Positions 10,174 through 20,062 of a stretch of 28,771 nt of DNA are shown piece after piece. The position numbers and the translations under genes are program-made. The notes below the pieces were generated by a model that was not told the origin of the DNA, did not search any database, and saw only the letters and a program-made list of their open reading frames with translations. The stretch is from Penium margaritaceum. Its lineage: Eukaryota > Streptophyta > Zygnematophyceae > Desmidiales > Peniaceae. Within the stretch, counting starts at the first letter, position 1. Each line of letters starts with the position of its first letter. The DNA is taken from the NCBI GenBank assembly GCA_023375785.1, contig SZWC01004981.1, positions 44,527 to 73,297 on the forward strand, written 5' to 3'.

Positions 10174-11012
10174 AGAAGGAAACGCAATGCGACAGGTTGG
10201 GGCAGCAGCATTATTGATGCAGCGTGCGGGCTTCCATGCTCGTTGCTTAAGTCTGCTACCCCCTCGATCTACTGCTCTAGAGTGTAAGTCTGGAAGCTCT
10301 GGGTTTGTAACTCATAATCGCACGCACCAGTGTTAGCGCCAGAAAGCAGCTGAAATCTGAAAGTGACTGATTAGGAATAAAGAATGAGCAACAATGGGAG
10401 ACCCCTCCAAGTTCTATCTCCCCCCCAGCTTTGAACATTTTTTTACTCAGCTAACCAGCCAATCAGAAAATAGACCTAGACCTATTTTCTGGCAGGGAGG
10501 GTTTTCTTGATGAGCCCTGCCAGACGCCCGACAGCCCAAAACCCGGGCGTCGTCCGTTTTGTCTGAAAACTGGACCATACCATAATACCAATGCGGCGAA
10601 CGTAGTCATGCAATCAGAAACAGCTAGAAAAACAGCAGCAAAGAGTTATGGCTGCCTGAACCCAGGCAGTGCTTGCGATGGTCCATGATGTCAAACAGTG
10701 CCATGCAACATGAGGCAGAGCATGACACTATAGTTGCAACGGTACAGTCAAATCTAGTACTTGATGCATGCAGACAGCATCTGCGGTGGCAGTGACCGCC
10801 GGCGGCCCGACCGCCAAGGAGGCTTGCTGACAGAGCTGAGCACGTCGCCAGAGAGAGCGGGCTCCAGCAAACTGCGAGTAGGCCTTGTCAGGCGTAAGCT
10901 CAACCGGACGACACTCCAGCAGCGTCGAGTCTCGCCGTCAGTCATCTGCACGCCGATGTACACAAGTCGGGAGGACACAACAGAGCACAATGAGGATTCG
11001 CAAAAACCAACA
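10174..11012 (-). repeat. Element A 5' LTR (839 bp)
   Basis: It pairs with 2290-3139. The outer end (11012) reads TGTTGG on the minus strand and is followed by the target duplication CTCTT. The inner end is set by the primer site. It should hold the element's promoter, but I could not place one with confidence. Confidence 0.9.
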
Positions 11013-11236
11013 CTCTTGCCATTGTGAAGAACTATGGTCTCTTTCACCCTCACACGAAGCATATTGCGGTTGAGCATGACTTTGTGCATGATCAGGTGGA
11101 GCGGCATGTGATCTCCGTCATATGGGTTGGCGCTGACATGCAGCGTGCTGACTTCATGACGAAGGCACTGGCACGTAGGGAGTTTTTGGTGGCCATTCAT
11201 TCTGTTGGGCTTCGCCCCTTACCTGAGAGTGGTTGA
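11013..11236 (+). pseudogene. E0 copia RNase H, second half
   Basis: It starts with the second CTCTT copy (11013-11017) and resumes the frame cut at 2289. It shows HTKHIAVEHDFVHDQ, IWVGADMQRADFMTKAL and ARREFLVAIHSVGLRP, the standard copia C-terminal series, and ends at TGA (11234-11236). No stop interrupts this half. The closest relative in the window is the RNase H of element B (TKHIGVEYHFVHD ... KADFLTKALGRRKF). Confidence 0.92.
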
Positions 11237-11756
11237 GTATGGGATTGTCTGTGTCTATGTCATGATTGTTTTTGCACTCGTTGCTGTACCAGTTTCAGTG
11301 TTGCATGTGTATGGACATGCGTACCATCAGGTTATGGGGGACTATTGTAATTTGCGACGTTCTTGTTGACCTATAGAGTTTACTATGACCACTCGGCCGT
11401 GTCCATACTCATGCAGATCCCTGATGCGGACCCTTGTGTGTTGTCTGGTGGTAGATTACCAGCTTGGAGCTGACCGAAGACCGTACCAGAGCTCTAAACG
11501 CTGCCCGGATCCTCCTGCAATTTTCTTACAGCACGTAGGAGTTTATCACTGGACTGGCCGTGGGCCCGATTTGCATGTTTTTGCATTCTGTGTCCATTGT
11601 TTGATGCTGGATGCATGCATGTGACCAGTCGCAGTGTTCGGCTTGTGATTTTGCACGCTTGGATTTAGACGGCGTAGCGTTCTCACATGTCTGCACTGAG
11701 TTACGACAAAAACAGTGGTTTTGGGCCGGTTTTAGGACAGATCTTGTGCGGCCGCG
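11237..11756 (+). repeat. E0 3' untranslated part, polypurine tract and truncated 3' LTR
   Basis: After the stop, a short AT-balanced stretch leads to ATGGGGGA (11334-11341), the polypurine tract, and a probable LTR start at 11343 (TATTG, for TGTTG). The LTR shares a core with the LTR of element B (ATTTAGACGGCG at 11663 and 17561, then CACTGAGTTA/CACTGAGCTA). The LTR breaks off where element L begins at about 11757. No coding frame is credible here. Confidence 0.75.
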
Positions 11757-12421
11757 TGTCACACCCGCAACCTTCCTTACCACTTGCCGCAACACAAGGC
11801 GTCAGCGCTAGGTCAGCATGCGACAACAGTCACAAGTCAGAGACAAAACTGCAAGGGTCTGGGTAGGGACACGTACAGAGTGTGAGGAAGCTCAAAATCA
11901 ATATAACTGCTCAGAGAAATGACAAATGACAAGAACACAACATGAATACCTGCTGCGGCTCACGGCATGTGACGCACACGTAGTGTCGATTTGTCCTAAA
12001 ACTGATCTAAAATCACTGTTTTGGCCATAAACATGCGCACATGTATCCGAACGCACCATCGTCTGAATCTAGAGATGCAGAATCTTGAGCTGGACATTAC
12101 AACTGGTCACACAAACAAGTTTGGCATCGATCGATGGATAGACAATGCAAACCGGGATCAAGAGCCAGTCCACCGAGAAAACTCTAGCCTCTGCAAAAAA
12201 TCTGGAAAGGACCCCGGCAAGCACCCAGGATGTCGTGGTAGCTTTCTCGCAGGTGCTAGTGCACGGAGCCACCACTCGTCAGTGCCCAAGCACTAGCTGC
12301 ATCCGCATCATGGATCATATCGGCATGCTCTCCAGTAACGCCGCTCCATACCACCAGTACTGGGTATACAGATAATCACCGCGTCATCGCTCGTGACGGG
12401 TGGAAGCCACACAAACCAACA
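11757..12421 (-). repeat. Element L 3' LTR
   Basis: Clear homology to 28227-28771 begins at about 11769 and continues to 12282, where the right copy leaves the window. The inner end reads TGTTGG on the minus strand at 12421, next to a polypurine tract. The outer end TGTCACACC at 11757 is a guess, because the last 15 bp or so do not match the right copy. An alternative inner end at 12840 (also TGTTGG after a G-run) would make the LTR about 1.08 kb. Confidence 0.7.
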
Positions 12422-12942
12422 CTCCCCCTGGCTGACATAACCGTCACCGCAATGACAAGTGAGGGGCTACACTCACTATCCGTCGTAAACACCAACCACA
12501 GTACAAGGCCTCCTTGAGACAATGGTGTAACTCACCAAGTGTCTGGGTCTCGACCGTGCAACAAATTTTCCACACAACCACGTATCAAACATCACACAAG
12601 AGGTACAAAGCAACAAGGTCTCCTCATGTCCCTCGGAACATGTCTCCGGGGTCCAGGTCTCGACCACACCTGTGCGCATGCATGGAACATACATACCACA
12701 TGGAGGCAATAGGTCTCCATGTCACATTGGTACAAGTCACTAGGTGCACGGGCCTCGACCAGCATAACCTCAACCGGAGCATCGTGCCGGACACAAACTA
12801 ACCCTCAGAAGGGTGTCAGGCCAAAGCCTACACACCAACACCCCCCTTGGGCTACAGAGGCTGGCTCCCCCATGGCCACACACCCCTGCAAGACAATAGT
12901 AAGGGTGACAATGGTTCTGGTCGGATGTACACCCACATAGCC
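12422..12942 (-). other. Element L 3' non-coding region with polypurine tract
   Basis: The minus strand reads CCAGGGGGAG (12431-12422) against the LTR start. A second purine run (12850-12841) abuts another TGTTGG. The motif GGTCTC or GGTCTCGACC recurs on the plus strand at about 12547, 12629, 12656 and 12712. No gene is visible. Confidence 0.6.
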
Positions 12943-15553
12943 TCACTCGGGAGCACCATCGTCACTGTCGTCATCTTTGTTGTCGTTGTATTTGTTGTCG
13001 TAGTCGTCACTGCTGTCGTAACCTACTACTGTGACTGGTGCAGCGCTGAGGGCCTCCTCCAACTGCATCGCTTGTTCTATGCCTGCCAGCTGCTGAGCTA
13101 CACATCACCATGCGGACTTTGCAGCGTTGAGTTGCATGTACAACTTGACAAGCTCTGTTGCAGCTCTCGGCCGGGCGGCGGCATCTACGACATGTAGGCG
13201 GTCAGTCGCGGAACGAACCTGACGGTGGACCTCGATCGCGTGCGCGTCGGCCCGAGCCGCAGCCTCCTGCAGCCTCGCCGCCTCATCGCATAGGTCAGTT
13301 GTCGAATCATATGTCGCCTGGCCGCCAGCTGCTCGCAGGGCATCGACACCAGACAATGTGTCAGAATCTGTAGTGTCTGCATCTGGAATAGGTTCTCTTA
13401 CAGAGGCACGGGCTGCTACTGGCACACCTATCACTCGGCTGTCAACTCCTGGTCGAACATCGACATCCGTCGGCGAATCTGCCTCTGTTGTATTGTCGCT
13501 GTCATCGGGAGCCCGTACATTGTCTTTGGGCTCCTCCCAACCATTGGTGTGGGACCAATCATCCACCTGCCGCTGAACGTCCGACCGTCTCTGACGTGCA
13601 TCTTGTAAAGACCTCTCAGCTGCCTTGAGACGTGTATGCACATCCTCCACGCACTCCTCGGCAGCCTGCCATGCTGGAACATCCGTAGTGTAACAACGGC
13701 TGCTAGCCTCCCATATCTCGGCCATGAGACCGTGCACGTGCGCCTCCACTCGAGCCACATCTACCTCTTGCTCGTCAAGTGCGGAGTGCAGGCGCTTGGG
13801 TATGGGAACTCTAGCTCAGACGTGTGTAGGTGTATCGTCGGCTAGAACCGCCATGGTGTTAGCAATGCCGGTCAGGACAGCCATGAGCCAGAGGTCTGCA
13901 GCTCGCTCTGCATCCTCCACGAACACATGCTCCTGTAGGGGTGACTGTTGTAGGCTCAGCTGATGTTGTGGGTACAACCGCCACTCGGCTGTCTATAGTG
14001 TTGGCCAGGGTAGCAGCTGCTCTTGCACGGGCTGTCGCTGCTGAAGCATCGACTAATATCACCTCCTCCAACTTCTGGCGCAAGTCCGACCGTCTCCAAA
14101 CTGCACCATGGAACGTCCACTCTACACCCTCCAGGCGAGTGTACACATCCTCGACGTCTACTGCCGTCAACCGACGACTCCTAGAGTCTACGGTACTCCA
14201 ACGTATGCTCGCTGTACATAGCCCAAGCGTGAGGTCCTGTAGGTGCCTGTCCGCACGTGCGACTGCATCCTCTTGGTTGCAAAGCGCACATTAGAAATGC
14301 TCGAGCTACGTCCTCCGTGACGATTACGCCTCTACAGACAACTACCTTAATGTCACTGGCCATACCGGAAGTGCTGGCAACCTCGACATCTCCTGCCTCT
14401 CCAGGTCCCCCCTCCGCATGTGTGTCTGTAATGGCAGATGTTGTGGCTGAGGGAGCGTCTACCCTTGTGCAGGCTGTACCAACTACTACAGGAGCGATGA
14501 CCATACTGGTGTCTGCACCAACAAGCGCGTCCACTGCCGGCATCCCGTCAATAGCAATGATTGCAACTACTGCTACTGTCACAACGTTGATGGCTGCCAA
14601 CACACCCATTGCCTCGACGTCTGCTCTACATGTGTGAGCTGTCATTGCCACTGCTACTACTACCCCATCCACTACTACTGCCACACCTGCCTCCGTGATC
14701 ATGGTCTCTGTTGCCATACCTGTCTCTGTGGTCGTGGTCTCTACTACGTCAAATGTAGTCTCCATCTCCATCTCCATCTCTACGTCTGCCTCCAACTCCG
14801 CGTCGGACCACTCGTCCATCTCCGAATCCATGTCGGATCAAACCCTGGATATCTCATCCTCACTGAGAGCGCCCTATCCTGAAGCACCGTCTATCGCATC
14901 CCTCCTGCACTCTCCGCTGGTCGTCGGCGGACACTCCATCCCCCCCTTGACCAACGCACTAGTAGAAGCTACGAAGGGATGCCGCACCAACCCTGCGTCT
15001 GGGGACGAGAGAGTCATCTCTGTGGTGACGTCTGCCACTCCTACGACTGTTGCCGCCTCCTGGGCACATCTCACCAAATGTGGCATCCATTGCCTCGCTT
15101 GCAACGTGCAAGCGCAACGACGCCAAGCTGAAGGGACTACCACAGTAGTGGCGGAGTCAACGGTCGGGATGACTCCAACTGACTCCAGGACAGATCGGAG
15201 GGCATCAGATGTGAAGCTAAGGTGAGGAGGTGTGGAATGGTCAAGTGATGACACTAATGGAGGTGAGGATGGCAAGGAGGAAGATAGGGGTGCCTCAAGC
15301 GGCACGGTGGCAACGGCCCGTTCAGAGACTACATGGTCTGTGAGTTGTTGCACCATGCGCTTCAGACCTTGGAGCTCAGCGTACAATACCACCATAGCTC
15401 CACTGAGGGGTGTGACGGTACGAGATGATGTCTCTGAGTCGGATGGTGGAGTAGGGCAGGACCGTAATCAGGGCGGTCGCCACCTAGGAGGGCGCTGGCG
15501 ACACAAGCGCCAGCCATGGTGTCGGTCACTGTACAAGTAGCAGGCAAAGCCAT
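12943..15553 (-). pseudogene. Unrecognised coiled-coil protein ORF of element L, broken
   Basis: About 840 codons remain in three frame segments: about 15553-14284, 14284-13940 and 13940-12943. In-frame stops lie just after 14877 (TAG) and 14840 (TGA), at 13818-13816 (TGA) and at 13107-13105 (TGA). The end is probably TGA 12945-12943. Order: a Ser/Pro-rich start with AELQGLKRMVQQLTDHVV; an acidic block (SEMDEWSDAELEADVEMEME); a Val/Thr/Ala-rich middle; two or three related coiled-coil modules (VEDVYTRLEGVEW...RRSDLRQKLEE and VEDVHTRLKAAER...RRSDVQRQVDD); an Ala/Arg-rich helical part; and an Asp-rich tail. It occupies the position of gag but has no zinc knuckle. I do not recognise the family. 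It could be a diverged Gag or a captured host gene. Confidence 0.6.
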
Positions 15554-16559
15554 AAGAAGCCTGGGGCGTGTGCCACGGCTGCAACTGCCACTGTGCTCGT
15601 GGCGCCTGCCACACTTGTACTGCTGGTGCCAGCCAAGGCACCGGCTGTGCCCCTTACGCGCTGGTGTGCTCATCTGAGGAGCCTGGCATGGGTGAGTGTA
15701 TAGGACACTCGCTCCTGCTGGCACAAAGCCACAAGGGGAGCCGGGAGATCAAAGCACAGTGTCTCAGATGTGCTGTGACGCCATCACGAGGACGGCTACC
15801 ACCACACTGGTGGTACGTTGATGTCCGACTGCTATGCCTCTATCGCGTGGTTGCCGTGCGACCTCAAGTTGCCTTTTTTGTTGTTGTTGCTACGAATGCT
15901 GCTGCTGCTCCGGTTGTCGTCATCAGCCAATGACTGTTGCCTTAGACCACCTTTGTCACTGCTGCTACTACCACGTCTCACATGCCCGCTGTTGCTACTG
16001 CAGCGGTTGTCGTCGTTTGCCGACGGCGAGTAAGTGCACCAACGTGTGGATGCACCCGTTTTTTTTTTCACTCCTTTTTTTTTTCTTTTTTCAGGTGCCA
16101 CCTCCTCAGGTGCCTCTTTTGGGGTTGTCCTGGGGTGGCCCACTCACCCCCCCCTTGTCCTCTCTCCCTACTTCTTTCTTTTTTTTTGTTTTGTATGGCT
16201 CAACTCCTCGAACGAACTTGTTGAGCAAGCTCGCTCGAGGAGCTCNNNNNNNNNNNNNNNNNNNNNNNNNNTTTTTTTTTTCACTCCTTTTTTTTTTCTT
16301 TTTTCAGGTGCCACCTCCTCAGGTGCCTCTTTTGGGGTTGTCCTGGGGTGGCCCACTCACCCCCCCCTTGTCCTCTCTCCCTACTTCTTTCTTTTTTTTT
16401 GTTTTGTATGGCTCAACTCCTCGAACGAACTTGTTGAGCAAGCTCGCTCGAGGAGCTCGCTTGGCAAGCTTGCCTGCGGGCGAGCTCAATGGCCCCCTCC
16501 TCACCCCCACAAGCGAGCGATCGTAGCAGGAAGCTGCACGGTAACTTCCTACTGCTGTG
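15554..16559 (-). other. Element L spacer with T-runs and an assembly gap
   Basis: No coding frame is convincing. It holds trinucleotide-rich patches (about 15870-16020), poly-T tracts, and a hairpin with 18-bp arms, 16 matched, around 16205-16243 (CTCCTCGA ... TCGAGGAG). The gap at 16246-16271 is described separately. Confidence 0.6.
16059..16458. repeat. 187-bp exact duplication around a 26-N gap
   Basis: 16059-16245 and 16272-16458 read the same, base for base, on either side of 26 Ns. Both copies start with ten Ts and end in GAGCTC. This is the pattern of two contig ends that overlap but were not merged, so one copy is probably artificial. Confidence 0.88.
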
Positions 16560-17340
16560 ACGGCAACGGGGCCAGCTGTTCCTGTCCCCGCGGCTGCTGC
16601 CCTTGCTCCTGAGCATGCTACTGTTGCCACTCTTGTATCATATGCAACAAAGCAACGTTACAACTGCTGCTATGGCTGCTTATGTTAGCTGCTGCTGCTA
16701 CAGCTGCCCGTTACCAATGGTGCTGCTACGGATGCTGCCCGCCGCCACCGCTGCTGCAACTGCCCACCGTTGCTGCCGCTGCTGTTGCTATTGCTCGCCA
16801 TCGCTGTTGCAGCTGCTTGCCACCGCTGCTGCTGCTGTGGCTGCTGCCACCTACTACTGCTGCTGTAGCTGTCCGCTGCCATTGCTGCTGCTACAGATGT
16901 TGACCACCACTGCTACTACAGCAATTACTTACTGTAGGTGTGGCTGCTACCCCCCCTGTTGTTGATACTGCATCTGCTTGCAACCGACACACCTGTAGCT
17001 GCTTGCAGCCGCCACTACTGCTGCAACTGCTGCTTAGGCTGCTTCCCTTTGCCGCTGCTACTACAGCTGCTTGCCATTACAGTAGCTGCTATGGGTGCTA
17101 ATGTGGCTGCTGCCCTCCACCATTGCGGTTGTAGCTGCTCTTCCTGCTTCTACTACTATAGGTGCTTCCCGTAGCCACTGCTGTTGTAGGTGCCTCCCAC
17201 CCCTGATGCTACGACGGTTGCTGTTGCTGAGTTGCTGTTCTTGTTGGCTACCGCCACTGTCTCTGCTGCAACGTAGTCGTGGTGGGTCCTTCGAGGATCT
17301 GCTACTACTGCTGCTGTGGGTGGCTACCGCTGCTGCCACT
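16560..17340 (-). repeat. Trinucleotide-rich region of element L
   Basis: Dense GCTGCTGCTAC-type repeats on the plus strand, CAG/AGC/CAA in the element's sense. It continues across the element B insertion into CTGCTGCTGCTG at 28162-28176. It lies between the primer site and the coiled-coil ORF. ORFs here are repeat shadows. Confidence 0.85.
17336..17340. repeat. Target site duplication CCACT, left copy (element B)
   Basis: CCACT before the 5' LTR matches CCACT at 28155-28159 after the 3' LTR exactly. Confidence 0.92.
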
Positions 17341-17849
17341 TGTTGTTGATGGGTGCCCTCACGGAGCACTGTGACCTGTCTGCTCATGTCCATCCACGTG
17401 CAGATGCCTGAGGTGGGCCCGACAACGACAGGGCTCTACTGGAGCTCGGCGACACCATAAGGAGTGGAGCACGTGAGGGGCTCCACGGCCTGCACTAGGG
17501 TGCAGCATCTTGATCTGTGCTTGCTGCAAGGCTGTAGTGCTTCAGAATCTGGTTCTATTCATTTAGACGGCGCCTCATTCCGATATGCTGGCACTGAGCT
17601 ATGACTGTTTATGTTTTGTGGCTAGCTGATACACAGCAAAATGCTACCCTGGTGTCTGGTACGAACCGCAAGAGGTCGCCCCTACTTATGCGTGTGTGGC
17701 TCAATAGTGTAGCTCTCCTTGCATGTGCTTTCTGTTAACAAGCACCTGATGCATGTGTTTGCCGTCTGACTAGACCCTTGCCGTTTCCTGCTTGGTGTCA
17801 CACACAGTGGATAGGCAGTCTAATCAGGTAACTTCCAGGAAGTTTCTCA
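17341..17849 (+). repeat. Element B 5' LTR (509 bp)
   Basis: It starts TGTTGTTGATGGGTG and ends GGAAGTTTCTCA, exactly as the 3' copy does. The primer site follows with no spacer. It contains the core ATTTAGACGGCG shared with E0. Confidence 0.95.
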
Positions 17850-17861
17850 TGGTATCAGAGC
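17850..17861 (+). other. Element B primer binding site (initiator tRNA-Met type)
   Basis: TGGTATCAGAGC starts right after the LTR ending TCTCA. This 12-mer is complementary to the 3' end of plant initiator tRNA-Met and is usual in plant copia elements. Confidence 0.95.
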
Positions 17862-18891
17862 ACGCCAGACAGCTCTTGCGTGGCTGCGCAGCAGGGACGC
17901 AGCATTGGTGCATGGAGGACCCACCACTCATCGCGTCACAAGGGGTCACGAGCGCCAGTAGCAGCGTCTACGCGAGCGACGGTAGCTGTGGCTGAGGGGC
18001 GCGACCCGCACTGCCACGTCACATCCCACATCCCGCGGATGGCTGCCGGCGGCTGGCGGCCGGCGAGCCAATGGGCAGCGAGCGAACGGGCAGCAGCCGG
18101 CGAGCTCCTCGCGAGTGAGCCACGCGCAGCGGGCTGCGAGCAGTGGTCTGCGGCCGGCGCGCAGAGGACAGCGGCCGGTCGGCATTGACCAGCCGGCGTC
18201 GGCCGGCGGACAGCATGCAGCGGTCGGTGGCAGGCGGCTGGCCAGCTGCGGACAGCAGCCGGTGGCCGACGAGCAACGGCCGGCGGGCGGCCAGCCGGCG
18301 GGCGACGTGCTCGGCACCGCCAAGCAACAGCAGTAGCGACGGCTGTAGCGACGGGAGCCGCGGCAGCGGCTACAGTGTTGGCAGTGGCGGCGGCGGTGGC
18401 AGCGGTGGCAATGATGGCAGCGGCGGCAACGGCGACAGTGGCAGCTGTGGTAGCGGCGGCAGCAGCAGCTGTAGTGGTAGTAGTGGCAGCGCCAGCTACG
18501 GTGGCAGCAGCGGCAGCGGTAGTGGCGGCAGCGGTGGCAGCAGCGGTGGCAGCAGCGGTGGTGACAACAGCAGCCGGCGCGGCTGAGGCCTTGAGCGCCA
18601 CAGCACTAGGGGAAACCACAGCCGAAACAAGAGCGAACAGCCACGAATAGCAGGGTTGATGGCGGTGACGGCAGCGGCCTATAGCGGCAAACAGCAGCGG
18701 ACATCAGTAGTAGCAGCAACGCAGTCATGCCACCAAAGGCCTCATAGACGGCGGGGACAGGGGAGGCCAGCACGGACATGGTCTCCTCCGCTGCTGGAAC
18801 TAGAGCCATGGACAAAGCGAGTGATAGTTGTGCCACAAGTCCACGCACTCGTGCGATCGCCAGGCTACTCGACAAAAAGAACAATACTTGA
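17862..18891 (+). repeat. Element B leader with GC-rich and GGC/AGC repeat region
   Basis: 18030-18310 is rich in CCGGC/GCCGG words. 18311-18585 is a run of GGC, AGC and GGT triplets that could encode Gly/Ser stretches. The rest to 18891 shows no clear gene. Long frames on both strands here are caused by the repeats. The position between primer site and gag matches the repeat regions in elements A and L. Confidence 0.75.
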
Positions 18892-19317
18892 TCAAGTCAT
18901 TTGGACATGCACCATGCTCTCGAGTTGCTGTCGCAGCAAGTCATTGTTTGGAGGACGCCACGGGCGCGTCGGCAGCCACATGGAGGCATGCCGGGCATGG
19001 AGCACGTGGCAAACAGTGGTGACTCCACGGACGAGTCCCTTAGCGAGGCTTTTGACGAAGACGAGGGGCACGACGATCAGTAGGTAGATGCTCCAGGGGA
19101 GCAGGATGTGCTTGCTGGCAGCACTACAGACACATAGGACGCTCCGGAGGTGGCGCAACGTGTCACAGCAGTCATAGTGAGGATCAGGGCCTGCACACGG
19201 GTGACCTCTCAGGTGGCACTACCCACTGAGAAGCCACCCAAAGAGTTTGACACTCCACCACCGGAGTATTGTCCCACAGTTGGCTTCGATGCCTGGTGCA
19301 TGCGCTTCAACCTGTGG
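18892..19317 (+). pseudogene. Element B Gag, N-terminal part
   Basis: The frame runs from 18892 with HALELLSQQV, an acidic stretch (SEAFDEDEGHDD), two TAG stops (19081-19083 and 19135-19137), then PTEKPPKEFDTPPPEY and GFDAWCMRFNLW. The last part aligns with QKDFETPLPPL ... QRWELSF in the Gag of element A. The frame is cut at ACCTGTGG (19310-19317) and resumes after the second copy at 22718. Confidence 0.78.
19310..19317. repeat. 8-bp target duplication ACCTGTGG, left copy
   Basis: It matches 22711-22718 exactly. Removing the insert with one copy restores the Gag frame and gives the same residue spacing as in the Gag of element A. Confidence 0.82.
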
Positions 19318-19657
19318 AGTTATGGTTAACCACCCCTCTTTTGTACACTTCATGACCTATGTATACTAATCCTCCATTATCTTTGCTTCTTGGAAGTTTA
19401 CTAACATGTATACACGAAATAAATCACGAGTTTATTAGTCAACAAATGTATTTTTATTTTCAGAGAAAATCATACTCATTCATGGTGAATTGTAATTCAT
19501 TATTCTCCGTTGATTTAAAGATTCATTCAATGATTTTATGGTCACCTAGTTTTGTCCTATGAATGTCTTAAGGGTATGATATTCCTACATAGTATGTGAT
19601 CAAGATCTAGAGACGGAATAGAGTTCAATCTTCGCAGGCAAAGAGGACATGCAGTTA
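19318..19657. other. AT-rich left arm of the insert, no gene seen
   Basis: It is clearly AT-richer than the surrounding retroelements. It contains TTTTGTACACTTCAT near 19338, which resembles TTTTGTACACTCAT near 22657 in the other arm, in direct orientation. No coding frame is credible. Confidence 0.6.
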
Positions 19658-20062
19658 CTTTTCTGAATTTTCACAAGTGCGGCGAGCTCAATTTGCTCAG
19701 AGTCCATTGCCCCCCCCCCCCACTCTGACACCGCGAGTGTATTGGGGGAGTGTATTGGGGGGTGTATCTTGCGTACGCTAAAAAATGTACACAAGTGTAA
19801 TTATACACTTGTGTACAAAATCGACCCCCCTCAAGATACACTACCCAAGATACCCTCCTNCTTTTCTGAATTTTCACAAGTGCGGCGAGCTCAATTTGCT
19901 CAGAGTCCATTGCCCCCCCCCCCCACTCTGACACCGCGAGTGTATTGGGGGAGTGTATTGGGGGGTGTATCTTGCGTACGCTAAAAAATGTACACAAGTG
20001 TAATTATACACTTGTGTACAAAATCGACCCCCCTCAAGATACACTACCCAAGATACCCTCCT
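19658..20062. repeat. 202-bp exact duplication around a single N
   Basis: 19658-19859 and 19861-20062 read the same and meet at one N (19860). As with the other gap, this suggests two overlapping contig ends placed side by side. The apparent extra satellite copy here is probably artificial. Confidence 0.88.

Larger units (their letters stand above)
2290..11012 (-). mobile_element. Element A: full-length Ty1/copia retrotransposon, decayed
   Basis: It is 8723 bp long and on the minus strand. In its own 5' to 3' order it has: LTR (11012-10174), primer site (10173-10161), leader, trinucleotide-rich region, gag, protease, integrase, proline-rich linker, RT, RNase H, polypurine tract (3148-3140), LTR (3139-2290). 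The 5-bp target duplication CTCTT flanks it inside the E0 RNase H. The gene order with integrase before RT defines Ty1/copia. The LTRs are about 83% alike over the stretch I compared by eye, so the insertion is old. Many stops, frameshifts and active-site changes show that it is inactive. Confidence 0.93.

Noticed and set aside
12841..12850. Alternative polypurine tract defining a 1.08-kb LTR for element L
   Set aside because: It also abuts TGTTGG, but the visible right-hand LTR ends at the window edge before this point, so the nearer site at 12422 was used; the choice is not settled.
16059..16458. Tandem duplication or LTR pair around the N-gap
   Set aside because: Exact identity on both sides of an N-run, without target duplication or LTR termini, fits unmerged contig overlap better.
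18143..18586. Gly/Ser-rich plus-strand ORF and its Ala-rich antisense partner
   Set aside because: Both come from GGC/AGC triplet repeats in the element B leader. Open frames on both strands are expected from such repeats, and the Gag frame starts later.
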